Positions 43,967 through 51,609 of a stretch of 58,699 nt of DNA are shown piece by piece. The translations under genes were made by a program, and so were the position numbers. The stretch's first letter is position 1. Every line of letters begins with the position of its first letter. Source of the DNA: Anaerolineales bacterium (GTDB lineage Bacteria; Chloroflexota; Anaerolineae; Anaerolineales; Villigracilaceae). Where the stretch lies: the NCBI GenBank assembly GCA_017985935.1, contig JAGNWT010000015.1, positions 1-58,699 on the forward strand, given 5' to 3'. The notes beneath the pieces are model-generated. The model searched no databases. It saw only the letters and a list, made by a program, of their open reading frames with translations, and was not told the DNA's origin.

Positions 43967-44458
43967 ATGAATTCTCTGGTCAATTTCTTGAAACAAAGCG
44001 ACATCTTCTATCAATTCACTCCCACACAATTGGAAATGGTGGCGAATTTATGCCAGGAAATGGTCTTTAATGATAAAGAGATCATTTTTCAAGAGAATAG
44101 TGGCAGCAAGGAATTGTACGTCATTGCACAAGGAGAGGTGGATATTCTGATCCACCAAAGCACTTCAGGGGATGCAGATAAGAATGGGACTGCCGTTGCT
44201 CGTTTGCGCAGGGGGCAATCGTTCGGTGAGGTGGCATTAGTGGATGAAGGTCTACGTTCGGCATCCGCCCGCGCTGCCCAAAAAGACACCCATTTAATTG
44301 TCATACAACGTGATAAGTTGATCATGTTATGCGAAACCTACCCTCAGTTGGGGTACCGCCTCATGTATAATCTGGCGGCAGATCTTGCCATGAAGATCCG
44401 AAACACCGACCTACGTATCCGTGAACAATTATTGTACAAGCCGCCTGAGAAAAGCTGA
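43967..44458 (+). CDS. single-domain cyclic-nucleotide-binding protein
   Basis: 163 residues. The CNB domain at ~10-125 has E-L-Y-V-I-A-Q-G-E-V-D-I, G-Q-S-F-G-E-V-A-L-V at the phosphate-binding cassette, and L-R-S-A-S-A-R-A. The E in F-G-E and the R in R-S-A are the usual cNMP contacts. No DNA-binding HTH follows, unlike CRP/FNR, so it is likely a sensing module for other proteins. Whether it binds cAMP, cGMP or another ligand is unknown. Confidence 0.88.
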   Translation: MNSLVNFLKQSDIFYQFTPTQLEMVANLCQEMVFNDKEIIFQENSGSKELYVIAQGEVDILIHQSTSGDADKNGTAVARLRRGQSFGEVALVDEGLRSASARAAQKDTHLIVIQRDKLIMLCETYPQLGYRLMYNLAADLAMKIRNTDLRIREQLLYKPPEKS

Positions 44459-44470
44459 AAAAATCAGCAC

Positions 44471-44499
44471 TTGACCAGAGAGAAAAACAGCCGTATCAT
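44471..44499 (+). promoter_or_regulatory. sigma-70-type promoter of the liv operon
   Basis: TTGACC (44471-44476) and TATCAT (44494-44499) are 17 bases apart. It would give a leader of ~205 bases before livK at 44713, unusually long for this region and apparently structured. Confidence 0.7.
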
Positions 44500-44616
44500 T
44501 CGCGCTTAGTAAAAAATGGGCTGTATTGTATAGGTTTAGAGTTGAGCCGCGAGAATCCATATGAAAGGGTTTTTCGGGCTTTCTTTGTATATCGAAATAT
44601 TCCCAACCCAAAGGAG

Positions 44617-44688
44617 GTGAGGCAGACACCCCAAGCATTGTCCGCTGTTTGTTGTCACCCGCATCGTGCGGGATTCGTTTTCACCTAA
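44617..44688 (+). other. candidate leader ORF or structured leader upstream of livK
   Basis: A strong AAAGGAGGTGA site at 44610-44620 is not linked to livK. Its GTG (44617) opens a 23-codon frame (ends C-C-H-P-H-R-A-G-F-V-F-T) with TAA at 44686. A CCCGCA-TCG-TGCGGG hairpin (44658-44672) lies inside it. A 19-codon frame starting with ATG near 44560 also ends at this site. livK has its own GGAGGAG box downstream. Leader-peptide or protein-binding control is possible. Confidence 0.3.
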
Positions 44689-44712
44689 AATATTTTTGGA
44701 GGAGTAAGAAAA

Positions 44713-45969
44713 ATGTCTAAGCGTTTGTTCGCTTTACTTTCGGTATTGGTTGTCGCCAGCCTCGCCCTCGCCGCCTGCGGTGGCACCAGTGGTGGCGGTG
44801 AAACCCTCAAGATCGTCTCCAGCCTTCCCATGACTGGCGCGTCTCTCACCCAGACCCAGACCATTGTGAACGCCATGCAGCTGCGCCTCGAACAGGCCGG
44901 TGGCAAGGCCTGCGGTGGCAAATACACCGTGACCTACGAAGCCTGGGATGATGCCTCTGCCGCTCTCGGCAAGTGGGATCCCGCTGTTGAAACTGAAAAC
45001 GCCAACAAGGCTGCTGCTGATCCCTCGATCGTGGCTTACCTCGGCACCTTCAACTCTGGCGCTGCCAAGCTCTCCATTCCGATTTTGAATGCTGCTGGCC
45101 CCTTGGTCATGATCTCCCCCGCCAACACCTATCCTGGTCTGACCCACGCCGCCACCGGTTTGACCGAAGCCAATGAGCCCGATGTCTACTATCCCTCCGG
45201 CACCCGCAACTACGCTCGTGTCGCTGCGACTGACGACTTCCAGGGACCTGTGGCTGTGAACTTCATGATCTCCCAGGGCGTCAAGACCCTTTACATCCTC
45301 GATGACCAGGAAGTTTATGGTAAGGGTGTTGCTGACTCCGTCAACCAGGCCGCTCAGAAGGCTGGCATTACCGTTATCGCTCAGGAAGGTTACGATCCCA
45401 AGGCTGCTGACTACAAAGCTTTGATGACCAAGATCTCCACCAGCAACGACGGCGCTGCCCCCGATGCGATCTATCTTGGCGCGATCGTTGACAACAACGC
45501 CGCCCAGATCCTCAAGGACAAGGTCGCCATCATGGGCGACAACGAAACCGTCAAGTTCGTTGGTCCCGATGGTATCTTCACCGCTGCTCTGATCGAAGGC
45601 GCTGGCGCTGATGTCGCTGAAGGCGTTTTCGCCACCACCCCCGGTCTTGCTCTTAAGGACCTTGGTGATGCCGGTAAGAAATTCTATACCGACTACGCTG
45701 CCAAGTTCGGTGAGACCAAGGAACCGTACGCGATCATGGGCTACGATGCCATGGGCGCTGCTTTGAAGGCGATCGAAGATGTTTGCGCCGCTGGTGGCAA
45801 CCCCACTGACCGCGCTGCCATCACCGCTGCTGTCTTCGCGATCAAGGACTACGAAGGCGCTTTGGGCACCTGGTCCTTCGATGCGAATGGCGATATCACC
45901 CTGCCGTACTTCGTGGTCGGTCAGGTCACTGATGGCGCTTACGCTGACTTCGGTACCTACACACCCTAA
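44713..45969 (+). CDS. livK: branched-chain amino-acid-type ABC transporter substrate-binding lipoprotein
   Basis: 418 residues with a signal peptide and lipobox L-A-A-C22. The mature part is a periplasmic-binding-protein type I fold of the Leu/Ile/Val family: the P-M-T-G start, F-N-S-G-A-A-K, and L-D-D-Q-E-V-Y-G-K-G-V-A. Its codons (GCT, GGT, CGT rich) differ from its neighbours, which use more GCG and CGC, consistent with high expression. Ligand could be amino acids or small amides. A stem-loop follows and likely lowers permease expression. Confidence 0.92.
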   Translation: MSKRLFALLSVLVVASLALAACGGTSGGGETLKIVSSLPMTGASLTQTQTIVNAMQLRLEQAGGKACGGKYTVTYEAWDDASAALGKWDPAVETENANKAAADPSIVAYLGTFNSGAAKLSIPILNAAGPLVMISPANTYPGLTHAATGLTEANEPDVYYPSGTRNYARVAATDDFQGPVAVNFMISQGVKTLYILDDQEVYGKGVADSVNQAAQKAGITVIAQEGYDPKAADYKALMTKISTSNDGAAPDAIYLGAIVDNNAAQILKDKVAIMGDNETVKFVGPDGIFTAALIEGAGADVAEGVFATTPGLALKDLGDAGKKFYTDYAAKFGETKEPYAIMGYDAMGAALKAIEDVCAAGGNPTDRAAITAAVFAIKDYEGALGTWSFDANGDITLPYFVVGQVTDGAYADFGTYTP

Positions 45970-45990
45970 TCTTCTAAGTTAGTCCCCAAA

Positions 45991-46029
45991 GAGAGGGGGG
46001 CAGAGAATGATCTGCCCTCCTCTCCCTTT
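45991..46029 (+). terminator. attenuating stem-loop between livK and livH
   Basis: GAGAGGGGGGCAGA (45991-46004) pairs with TCTGCCCTCCTCTC (46011-46024) over 14 positions with one G-U wobble, followed by CCTTTATT. The short T run suggests partial termination, so the binding protein would be made in excess over the permease. Confidence 0.7.
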
Positions 46030-46087
46030 ATTCCCGCAAAGTTACCGCACACTCTTGAACCTTGCGAAGCCCTGGAGAGTAATCGAA

Positions 46088-47197
46088 ATGAAATCCAAAC
46101 TGCAAAAATTTGCACGGCCTGCCATTGCCATCATCACCATCTATCTTTTTCTTTTGCTGGGACCGATCGCCGCGCTTGATATTCCCCTGATCGCCGAAGC
46201 GATTGCCAAGAATCCCAGCCAACTTATTCAATTCCTGATCATCGGGCTTGCAAATGGAGCGATCATCGCGATCATCGCGCTCGGTTACACAATGGTGTAC
46301 GGCATCATTGAATTGATCAACTTCGCTCATGGCGATGTGTACATGATCGGTGTTTTCACCGCGCTCACAACACTCTCCCTGATGGGAACCCTCAAGTCAC
46401 AGGATCCGGCTGCGATCGGGATCGGAATTTTTGTCGCGCTGATCGTTGCGATTGCGGTTTCAGCAACCTTGAATGCGACCATCGAACGTCTGGCTTACAA
46501 ACGTCTGCGTAACGCCCCCCGCCTCGCCCCCCTTATCTCTGCCATTGGTATGTCCTTCATCGTGGAAAACATTGGTTTGATCTGGGCGGGACAATCCTGG
46601 TTGGTACCATCATTTGGTTCCACCGGCGGCGGCGCTCAAAAAGAATTTCCTGATCTGCTCAGCCGAATGTTCACAAACATGGGCATGGATCCCAACCTGC
46701 TGGCAAATACAGGGCTGGGGCTGCGCTTCACCATCAAAGATCTGCTCGTCATTATTCTTGCAACTTCCTTGATGGTCGGCTTGCGTCTCTTTGTGCAGCA
46801 CACCCGCTTAGGAAAAGCCATGCGCGCCACGGCACAAAATCGCGATGCGGCGAAAATGCTTGGCATCGATATTGACTGGGTCATCACGGCCACCTTCCTG
46901 ATCGGCGGCGGTCTTGCCGGCGCAGCGGGACTCATGTCTGGGTTGTATAACAATACCGCCTGGTGGTTCATGGGCTTCCGCGCAGGCTTGCAATCCTTCA
47001 CAGCCGCTGTGCTCGGCGGCATCGGCAACATCACCGGCGCCATGCTCGGCGGTTTCATGATCGGGTTATTGGCAGCCTTTAGTGACGGTTACCTCAATGC
47101 GCGCTGGACCAACGCCTGGGTATTTGCCACGCTCGTTCTTATTCTATTATTCCGCCCGACTGGCTTGCTCGGTGAGCAAACCGGACAAAAGGCGTAA
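46088..47197 (+). CDS. livH: branched-chain amino-acid-type ABC transporter permease LivH
   Basis: 369 residues from ATG 46088 with GGAGAG upstream; the frame to 46007 is a non-coding lead-in with the stem-loop in front. Eight or more hydrophobic segments are seen, with G-L-A-N-G-A-I-I-A-I-I-A-L-G-Y-T-M-V-Y-G, L-I-N-F-A-H-G-D-V-Y-M, and A-L-G-G-like C-terminal motifs (V-L-G-G-I-G-N-I-T-G-A). The I-N-F-A-H-G-D segment is the LivH signature. Confidence 0.93.
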   Translation: MKSKLQKFARPAIAIITIYLFLLLGPIAALDIPLIAEAIAKNPSQLIQFLIIGLANGAIIAIIALGYTMVYGIIELINFAHGDVYMIGVFTALTTLSLMGTLKSQDPAAIGIGIFVALIVAIAVSATLNATIERLAYKRLRNAPRLAPLISAIGMSFIVENIGLIWAGQSWLVPSFGSTGGGAQKEFPDLLSRMFTNMGMDPNLLANTGLGLRFTIKDLLVIILATSLMVGLRLFVQHTRLGKAMRATAQNRDAAKMLGIDIDWVITATFLIGGGLAGAAGLMSGLYNNTAWWFMGFRAGLQSFTAAVLGGIGNITGAMLGGFMIGLLAAFSDGYLNARWTNAWVFATLVLILLFRPTGLLGEQTGQKA

Positions 47198-47210
47198 GGA
47201 GGACACCGCC

Positions 47211-48767
47211 ATGAAACATATTCGAACCGGTGTCACATTCGGCGTACTCAGCGGACTTTTCACCTTCCTTTTCGGCGGATGGTCAGTTGCTGTGATGGGC
47301 ATGTTTGCAGGCGCAGGGTTGGGGCTGGCGCTGGAAAGCAAACTTGAGCACGACAAACCCATGAACATTGCCAAGCAGGCTTTTCCGGTCGCTCTTACCG
47401 CGAGCCTGATCCTGCTTGCATTAAGCCTCTTCCAAAACTTCGTCATGCAGCCAGCCACGGGCAAGTTCCCAACAGGCGGCAATGTTTTCATCCCTGCCAA
47501 TATCATCGGCGTGCTCTTGATGATCGGTCTGTCCATGCTAACCGTTTCATTCCGCGGACTCGATGCAAAAAATGAACAACGCGCAAAAATGATCCTGCTC
47601 GCGGCGTTGGTGATTGTCTTCCCCTTCGTAGACAGCTTCACAGGACTGCGCTGGTCATCGAACTTCATCTTCGCGCTGATCTTCGTGATCCTCGGTCTGG
47701 GCTTGAATATTGTGGTTGGTTACGCGGGTCTGCTTGACCTCGGATATGCAGCGTTCTTCGCGATCGGCGCATACACCACAGGCATCCTTTCATCTCCTCA
47801 CCACGATATCACCTTGAACTTCTGGCTGGTGATCTGGATCGCAGCAGCAATGGCGGCGGTCTGGGGCATTATGCTTGGCGCGCCCACCCTCCCCCTGCGA
47901 GGCGACTACCTCGCTATCGTGACCCTCGGCTTCGGTGAGATCGTGCCAGTCTTGTTCAAGAACCTGATTGACATCACGATCAATGAACCATTAACATGCT
48001 GGATCATACCCGGCATTCAAAAATTGTTTGGCGCAGCAAATACAGTCGCCTGTATCAATTTTGTCAGTCATTTCGACCTGACCGCCGGCGAAAAAGGCAT
48101 CAACCCGATCGGTCGCCCGAATCTTTTTGGCTATGAGTTCCGATCGAACAATACCACCCCGTGGTACTTCCTGATCATTTTGATCATCATCATGTCGGTC
48201 TTCTTCATCCGCCGCCTGCGCGACAGCCGCCTCGGCCGCGCGTGGATGGCGATCCGTGAAGATGAACTGGCTGCTGCTCAGATGGGCATCAACCCCGTCC
48301 GCACAAAGTTGATGGCTTTCGCCATGGGTGCGACCTTCTCGGGCTTTGCAGGAGCGTTCTATGCCGCCTACATCGCCGGTATCTTCCCGAGCGTATTCGA
48401 CTTCAGCGCATCGATCATGATCCTGTGCGTGGTCATCCTCGGCGGTATCGGCAACATCAACGGCGTGATCGTGGGCGGTCTGGTCATTATGACCGCTGAC
48501 CGTTTGTTCCTGCCCGCCTTGAAAGACTTCCTCAAAGGCTTGATGGATTTCACCATCCTGCCCTCGCTTGCCTCCAACCCCACACTTCAAGCGGCGGTAG
48601 CGCAAAACGCCAATCCGATCTTATACAGGTTCCTGCTATTTGGGCTCACCCTAGTGATCATGATGGCAGTGCGACCCGAAGGTTTAATTCCAAGCGCGCA
48701 AATGCGGGCTGAACTGCACCGTGATGAAGAAGTCCCCACGGACGAACTCCAGGCGCAGAAAGGTTAG
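47211..48767 (+). CDS. livM: branched-chain amino-acid-type ABC transporter permease LivM
   Basis: 518 residues from ATG 47211, which has AAGGAGG upstream; the frame to 47082 overlaps livH. About 11-12 hydrophobic segments are present. The core has G-L-G-L-N-I-V-V-G-Y-A-G-L-L-D-L-G-Y-A-A-F and A-I-R-E-D-E-L-A-A-A-Q-M-G-I-N, the LivM features. It is longer than most LivM because of a ~150-residue N-terminal membrane part and a ~60-residue loop around 48000-48150. Confidence 0.92.
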   Translation: MKHIRTGVTFGVLSGLFTFLFGGWSVAVMGMFAGAGLGLALESKLEHDKPMNIAKQAFPVALTASLILLALSLFQNFVMQPATGKFPTGGNVFIPANIIGVLLMIGLSMLTVSFRGLDAKNEQRAKMILLAALVIVFPFVDSFTGLRWSSNFIFALIFVILGLGLNIVVGYAGLLDLGYAAFFAIGAYTTGILSSPHHDITLNFWLVIWIAAAMAAVWGIMLGAPTLPLRGDYLAIVTLGFGEIVPVLFKNLIDITINEPLTCWIIPGIQKLFGAANTVACINFVSHFDLTAGEKGINPIGRPNLFGYEFRSNNTTPWYFLIILIIIMSVFFIRRLRDSRLGRAWMAIREDELAAAQMGINPVRTKLMAFAMGATFSGFAGAFYAAYIAGIFPSVFDFSASIMILCVVILGGIGNINGVIVGGLVIMTADRLFLPALKDFLKGLMDFTILPSLASNPTLQAAVAQNANPILYRFLLFGLTLVIMMAVRPEGLIPSAQMRAELHRDEEVPTDELQAQKG

Positions 48768-48776
48768 GATACTGTC

Positions 48777-49553
48777 ATGAGCCTATTTGAAGCAAAAGCA
48801 GTTACCATGACATTCGGCGGTCTGACCGCCGTCAACAAGGTTGATTTCACCATTGAAAAGGGCATGATCGCCAGCCTGATCGGACCCAACGGCGCAGGCA
48901 AGACCACCTTCTTCAATACCATCACCCGCGTCTACACCCCCACCAGCGGCGAGATGTCCTTCGATGGCATTGACCTTTCAGGCAAGCAGCCTTTCGACAT
49001 CAACAAACTTGGCATCGCCCGCACCTTTCAGAACATCCGCCTGTTCTCGAACATGACCGCGTTGGAAAATGTCCTCGTCGGTCAGCACTCCCGGATGACC
49101 TCCTCTTTGATCGGGCAGCTCTTCCACACTGCCGCCACCTTGAAAGAAGAAGCGGATGCCCGGGCTCGCGCGCTGGACATGCTGGAATTTGTCGGTCTGC
49201 GCCGCTCCGATGCAGAAGTGACCGCGAAGAATCTGCCCTACGGTTTGCAGCGCCGCCTCGAGATCGCCCGCGCGCTGGCATCCAACCCCAAGCTGCTTCT
49301 TCTGGATGAACCCACTGCGGGTATGAATCCGAATGAAACGCAAGACCTGACCAATTTCATTCAGCGCCTGCGCAAAGAACTTGGCTTGACCGTCCTGTTG
49401 ATCGAACATCACATGCGCGTGGTGATGGCAATTTCAGACCGTGTGACCGTGCTGGACTATGGCGAAAAGATCTCGGAAGGCTCTCCTGCCGAAGTGCAGA
49501 AGAACCCGCGCGTGATCGAAGCCTACCTCGGCAAGGGCACTGTCACCAAGTAA
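48777..49553 (+). CDS. livG: branched-chain amino-acid-type ABC transporter ATPase LivG
   Basis: 258 residues. Walker A G-P-N-G-A-G-K-T-T, the Q-loop F-Q-N-I-R-L-F, signature L-P-Y-G-L-Q-R-R-L-E-I-A-R-A, Walker B L-L-L-D-E-P-T-A-G-M, and H-loop E-H-H-M are complete. The signature reads L-P-Y-G rather than L-S-Y-G. It powers uptake with LivF. Confidence 0.95.
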   Translation: MSLFEAKAVTMTFGGLTAVNKVDFTIEKGMIASLIGPNGAGKTTFFNTITRVYTPTSGEMSFDGIDLSGKQPFDINKLGIARTFQNIRLFSNMTALENVLVGQHSRMTSSLIGQLFHTAATLKEEADARARALDMLEFVGLRRSDAEVTAKNLPYGLQRRLEIARALASNPKLLLLDEPTAGMNPNETQDLTNFIQRLRKELGLTVLLIEHHMRVVMAISDRVTVLDYGEKISEGSPAEVQKNPRVIEAYLGKGTVTK

Positions 49554-49570
49554 AGGCGAGGAACACGAAC

Positions 49571-50278
49571 ATGCTTGAATTAAAAGATGTCCACACTTAC
49601 TATGGCAACATCCACGCCTTGAAGGGTATCTCCATCACCGTGAATGACGGCGAAATCGTCACGCTCATCGGTTCGAACGGCGCAGGAAAAAGCACCACCC
49701 TGCGCACCATTCAGGGTTTGAACAAGCCCCGCACCGGCTCTGTGGTCTTTGACGGCGTGGAACTGCACAAGCTTCCCGCGCACGAGATCGCAACCCTCGG
49801 CGTGGCGCAAAGCCCCGAGGGACGCATGATCTTCCCGCGTATGACCGTGCTCGAAAACCTCGAGATGGGCGCGTACGCCCGCAAGGACCTCACCACCTAC
49901 AAGGAAGACCTCGACCATGTCTTCTCGCTTTTCCCGCGCTTGAAAGAACGCGTCGGGCAAAAGGGCGGCACGCTCTCGGGCGGTGAACAGCAGATGCTCG
50001 CGATGGGTCGCGCGCTCATGGCAAAACCCAAGATCCTGCTGTTGGATGAACCCTCGATGGGTCTCGCTCCGCTGCTCGTGGAATTGATCTTCGACATCAT
50101 CAAGAAACTGCATGAAGAAGGCAAGACCATTCTGTTGGTGGAACAGAACGCCTCGATGGCGCTCTCCATCGCCAACCGTGGATATGTGCTCCAGACCGGT
50201 GAGATCGTTCTTGCAGACGAAGCCTCAAAACTTCTCAAAGACCCGATGGTTCAGAAGACCTACCTCGGCGTGGAATAA
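49571..50278 (+). CDS. livF: branched-chain amino-acid-type ABC transporter ATPase LivF
   Basis: 235 residues. Walker A G-S-N-G-A-G-K-S-T, signature L-S-G-G-E-Q-Q-M-L-A, Walker B L-L-L-D-E-P-S-M-G-L and E-Q-N-A identify LivF. It follows livG by 17 bases. It ends just before a terminator and closes the five-gene liv operon. Confidence 0.95.
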   Translation: MLELKDVHTYYGNIHALKGISITVNDGEIVTLIGSNGAGKSTTLRTIQGLNKPRTGSVVFDGVELHKLPAHEIATLGVAQSPEGRMIFPRMTVLENLEMGAYARKDLTTYKEDLDHVFSLFPRLKERVGQKGGTLSGGEQQMLAMGRALMAKPKILLLDEPSMGLAPLLVELIFDIIKKLHEEGKTILLVEQNASMALSIANRGYVLQTGEIVLADEASKLLKDPMVQKTYLGVE

Positions 50279-50302
50279 ACCAAATTCCTTCACAAACTAA
50301 TC

Positions 50303-50345
50303 GAAACCCGTTTTCCGCCATGGCGCGGGAAACGGGTTTCTTGCA
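50303..50345 (+). terminator. terminator of the liv operon
   Basis: GAAACCCGTTTTCCGC (50303-50318) pairs with GCGGGAAACGGGTTTC (50325-50340) over 16 positions with one wobble, followed by a short T-rich run (TTTCTTG). It overlaps the leader of the following flavoprotein gene. Confidence 0.7.
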
Positions 50346-50351
50346 AATATC

Positions 50352-51506
50352 ATGAACCTACCAAAAACAGCAAACATTGTCATCATCGGGGGCGGCGTGA
50401 TGGGAGCCAGTGCGGCTTACCATCTTGCCCAGCGCGGCATGAAAGATATCATCCTGCTCGAGAAAGACAGCTTCTTCGGGCAGGGAGCCACAGGCAGGTG
50501 CGCAGGCGGGGTGCGCTATCAATTCTCGACCGAGATCAACGTCAAACTCTCCCTCGAAAGCCTGCCCATGATCGAAAGATTTAAAGAAGAACTCGGCCAG
50601 GATGTGAGCTACAAACAGTGCGGCTACCTGTTGATAGCCACGAATGAAAAAGAAACAAAGGCCTTCAGGCACAATGTTGACATGCAAAACCAGCTTGGTG
50701 TGCCGACCCAATTCCTGAGCGGAGATGAAGTCCGCGCGCGCCTGCCGCTGATGAAATTCCACGACGCGCTGGCGGGCACCTTCAACCAGAAAGACGGCAC
50801 AGTAGACCCCAACAGCGTGGTGATGGGATACATCAATGCGGCGCACAAACTCGGCGCGCAGATATTCTCCGGCGTGGAGGTGACGGGCATCCGATCGAAG
50901 GGCGGGAATATTGAAGAGGTGCAAACAAACCTCGGCACGATTCAGACCTGCATGGTCTTGAACGCGGCGGGACCGTGGGCCGGTCAGATCGGACAGATGG
51001 CCGGAGTCCACCTCCCCATCATCCCCCTGCGCAGGCAGATGTTCACCACCAGCCCGCTCAAGGAAGTCCCCGCAGATTTTCCCTTCGTCATTGATTTTGC
51101 ACGCTCGTTGTATTTCCATCGCGAAGGCGAGGGATTACTGATCGGCATGAGCAACCAAAACGAAAAGCCTGGCTTCGACCAGAATGTGGATGAGGACTTT
51201 GAGATCACAAACTTTGAAGCCGCCATCGAGCGCATGCCGCTGGTGGAGAAGGCGAGCCGCGCCTCGCACTGGGCCGGGCTGTACGAAGTGACGCCCGATG
51301 CGCACCCGATCTATGGTGAGACAAATCTGGGCGGCTTTTATGTCTGCGCGGGATTTTCAGGGCATGGCTTCATGCATGGACCGATCTCGGGCAAGTTGAT
51401 GGCAGAAAAAATTTTGGATGGAAAATTTACAAGCGTGGACGTTTCGATGCTCGACCTGAAGCGCTTTGAAGAAGGAAGATTAATTCAAGAGTACAATGTG
51501 GTCTAG
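50352..51506 (+). CDS. FAD-dependent amino-acid oxidase-like protein (DAO/SoxB family)
   Basis: 384 residues. The N-terminus shows the FAD-binding G-G-G-V-M-G-A-S-A-A-Y-H-L Rossmann motif and L-E-K-D-S-F-F-G-Q-G-A-T-G-R-C-A-G-G-V-R covering the flavin site; the C-terminus ends with F-S-G-H-G-F-M-H-G-P-I. This matches sarcosine oxidase beta/DadA-type enzymes that oxidise amines or amino acids. It sits behind the liv terminator, so possible read-through would link uptake and oxidation. Its substrate is unknown. Confidence 0.88.
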   Translation: MNLPKTANIVIIGGGVMGASAAYHLAQRGMKDIILLEKDSFFGQGATGRCAGGVRYQFSTEINVKLSLESLPMIERFKEELGQDVSYKQCGYLLIATNEKETKAFRHNVDMQNQLGVPTQFLSGDEVRARLPLMKFHDALAGTFNQKDGTVDPNSVVMGYINAAHKLGAQIFSGVEVTGIRSKGGNIEEVQTNLGTIQTCMVLNAAGPWAGQIGQMAGVHLPIIPLRRQMFTTSPLKEVPADFPFVIDFARSLYFHREGEGLLIGMSNQNEKPGFDQNVDEDFEITNFEAAIERMPLVEKASRASHWAGLYEVTPDAHPIYGETNLGGFYVCAGFSGHGFMHGPISGKLMAEKILDGKFTSVDVSMLDLKRFEEGRLIQEYNVV

Positions 51507-51585
51507 TTAAACACGAAGGACACAACGCACACAAAGGGAAAAGGAAGTTGTCCTCAAGGTTTTCCTTCGTGTCCTTTGTGTTTAA
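51507..51585. repeat. imperfect inverted repeat, CACGAAGGACAC type
   Basis: The gap between the oxidase and cinA has two arms of ~22 bases: 51507-51528 and 51564-51585, matching at about 19 of 22 positions in inverted orientation (TTAAACAC.AAGGACAC). A CACGAAGGACAC-like element occurs in each arm. I recall similar intergenic elements in various genomes; here it may be a hairpin or transcription terminator. No other copy was noticed in the window. Confidence 0.6.
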
Positions 51586-51609
51586 AATAGAAAGTAATGA
51601 CGAGAATTT

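Noticed and set aside
44658..44672. Small CCCGCA/TGCGGG hairpin as a terminator
   Set aside because: Too short a stem and no adjacent T tract; it is treated as part of the liv leader.
47082..47210. Extension of livM into livH
   Set aside because: The region is the coding 3' end of livH; AAGGAGG at 47196-47202 points to ATG 47211.
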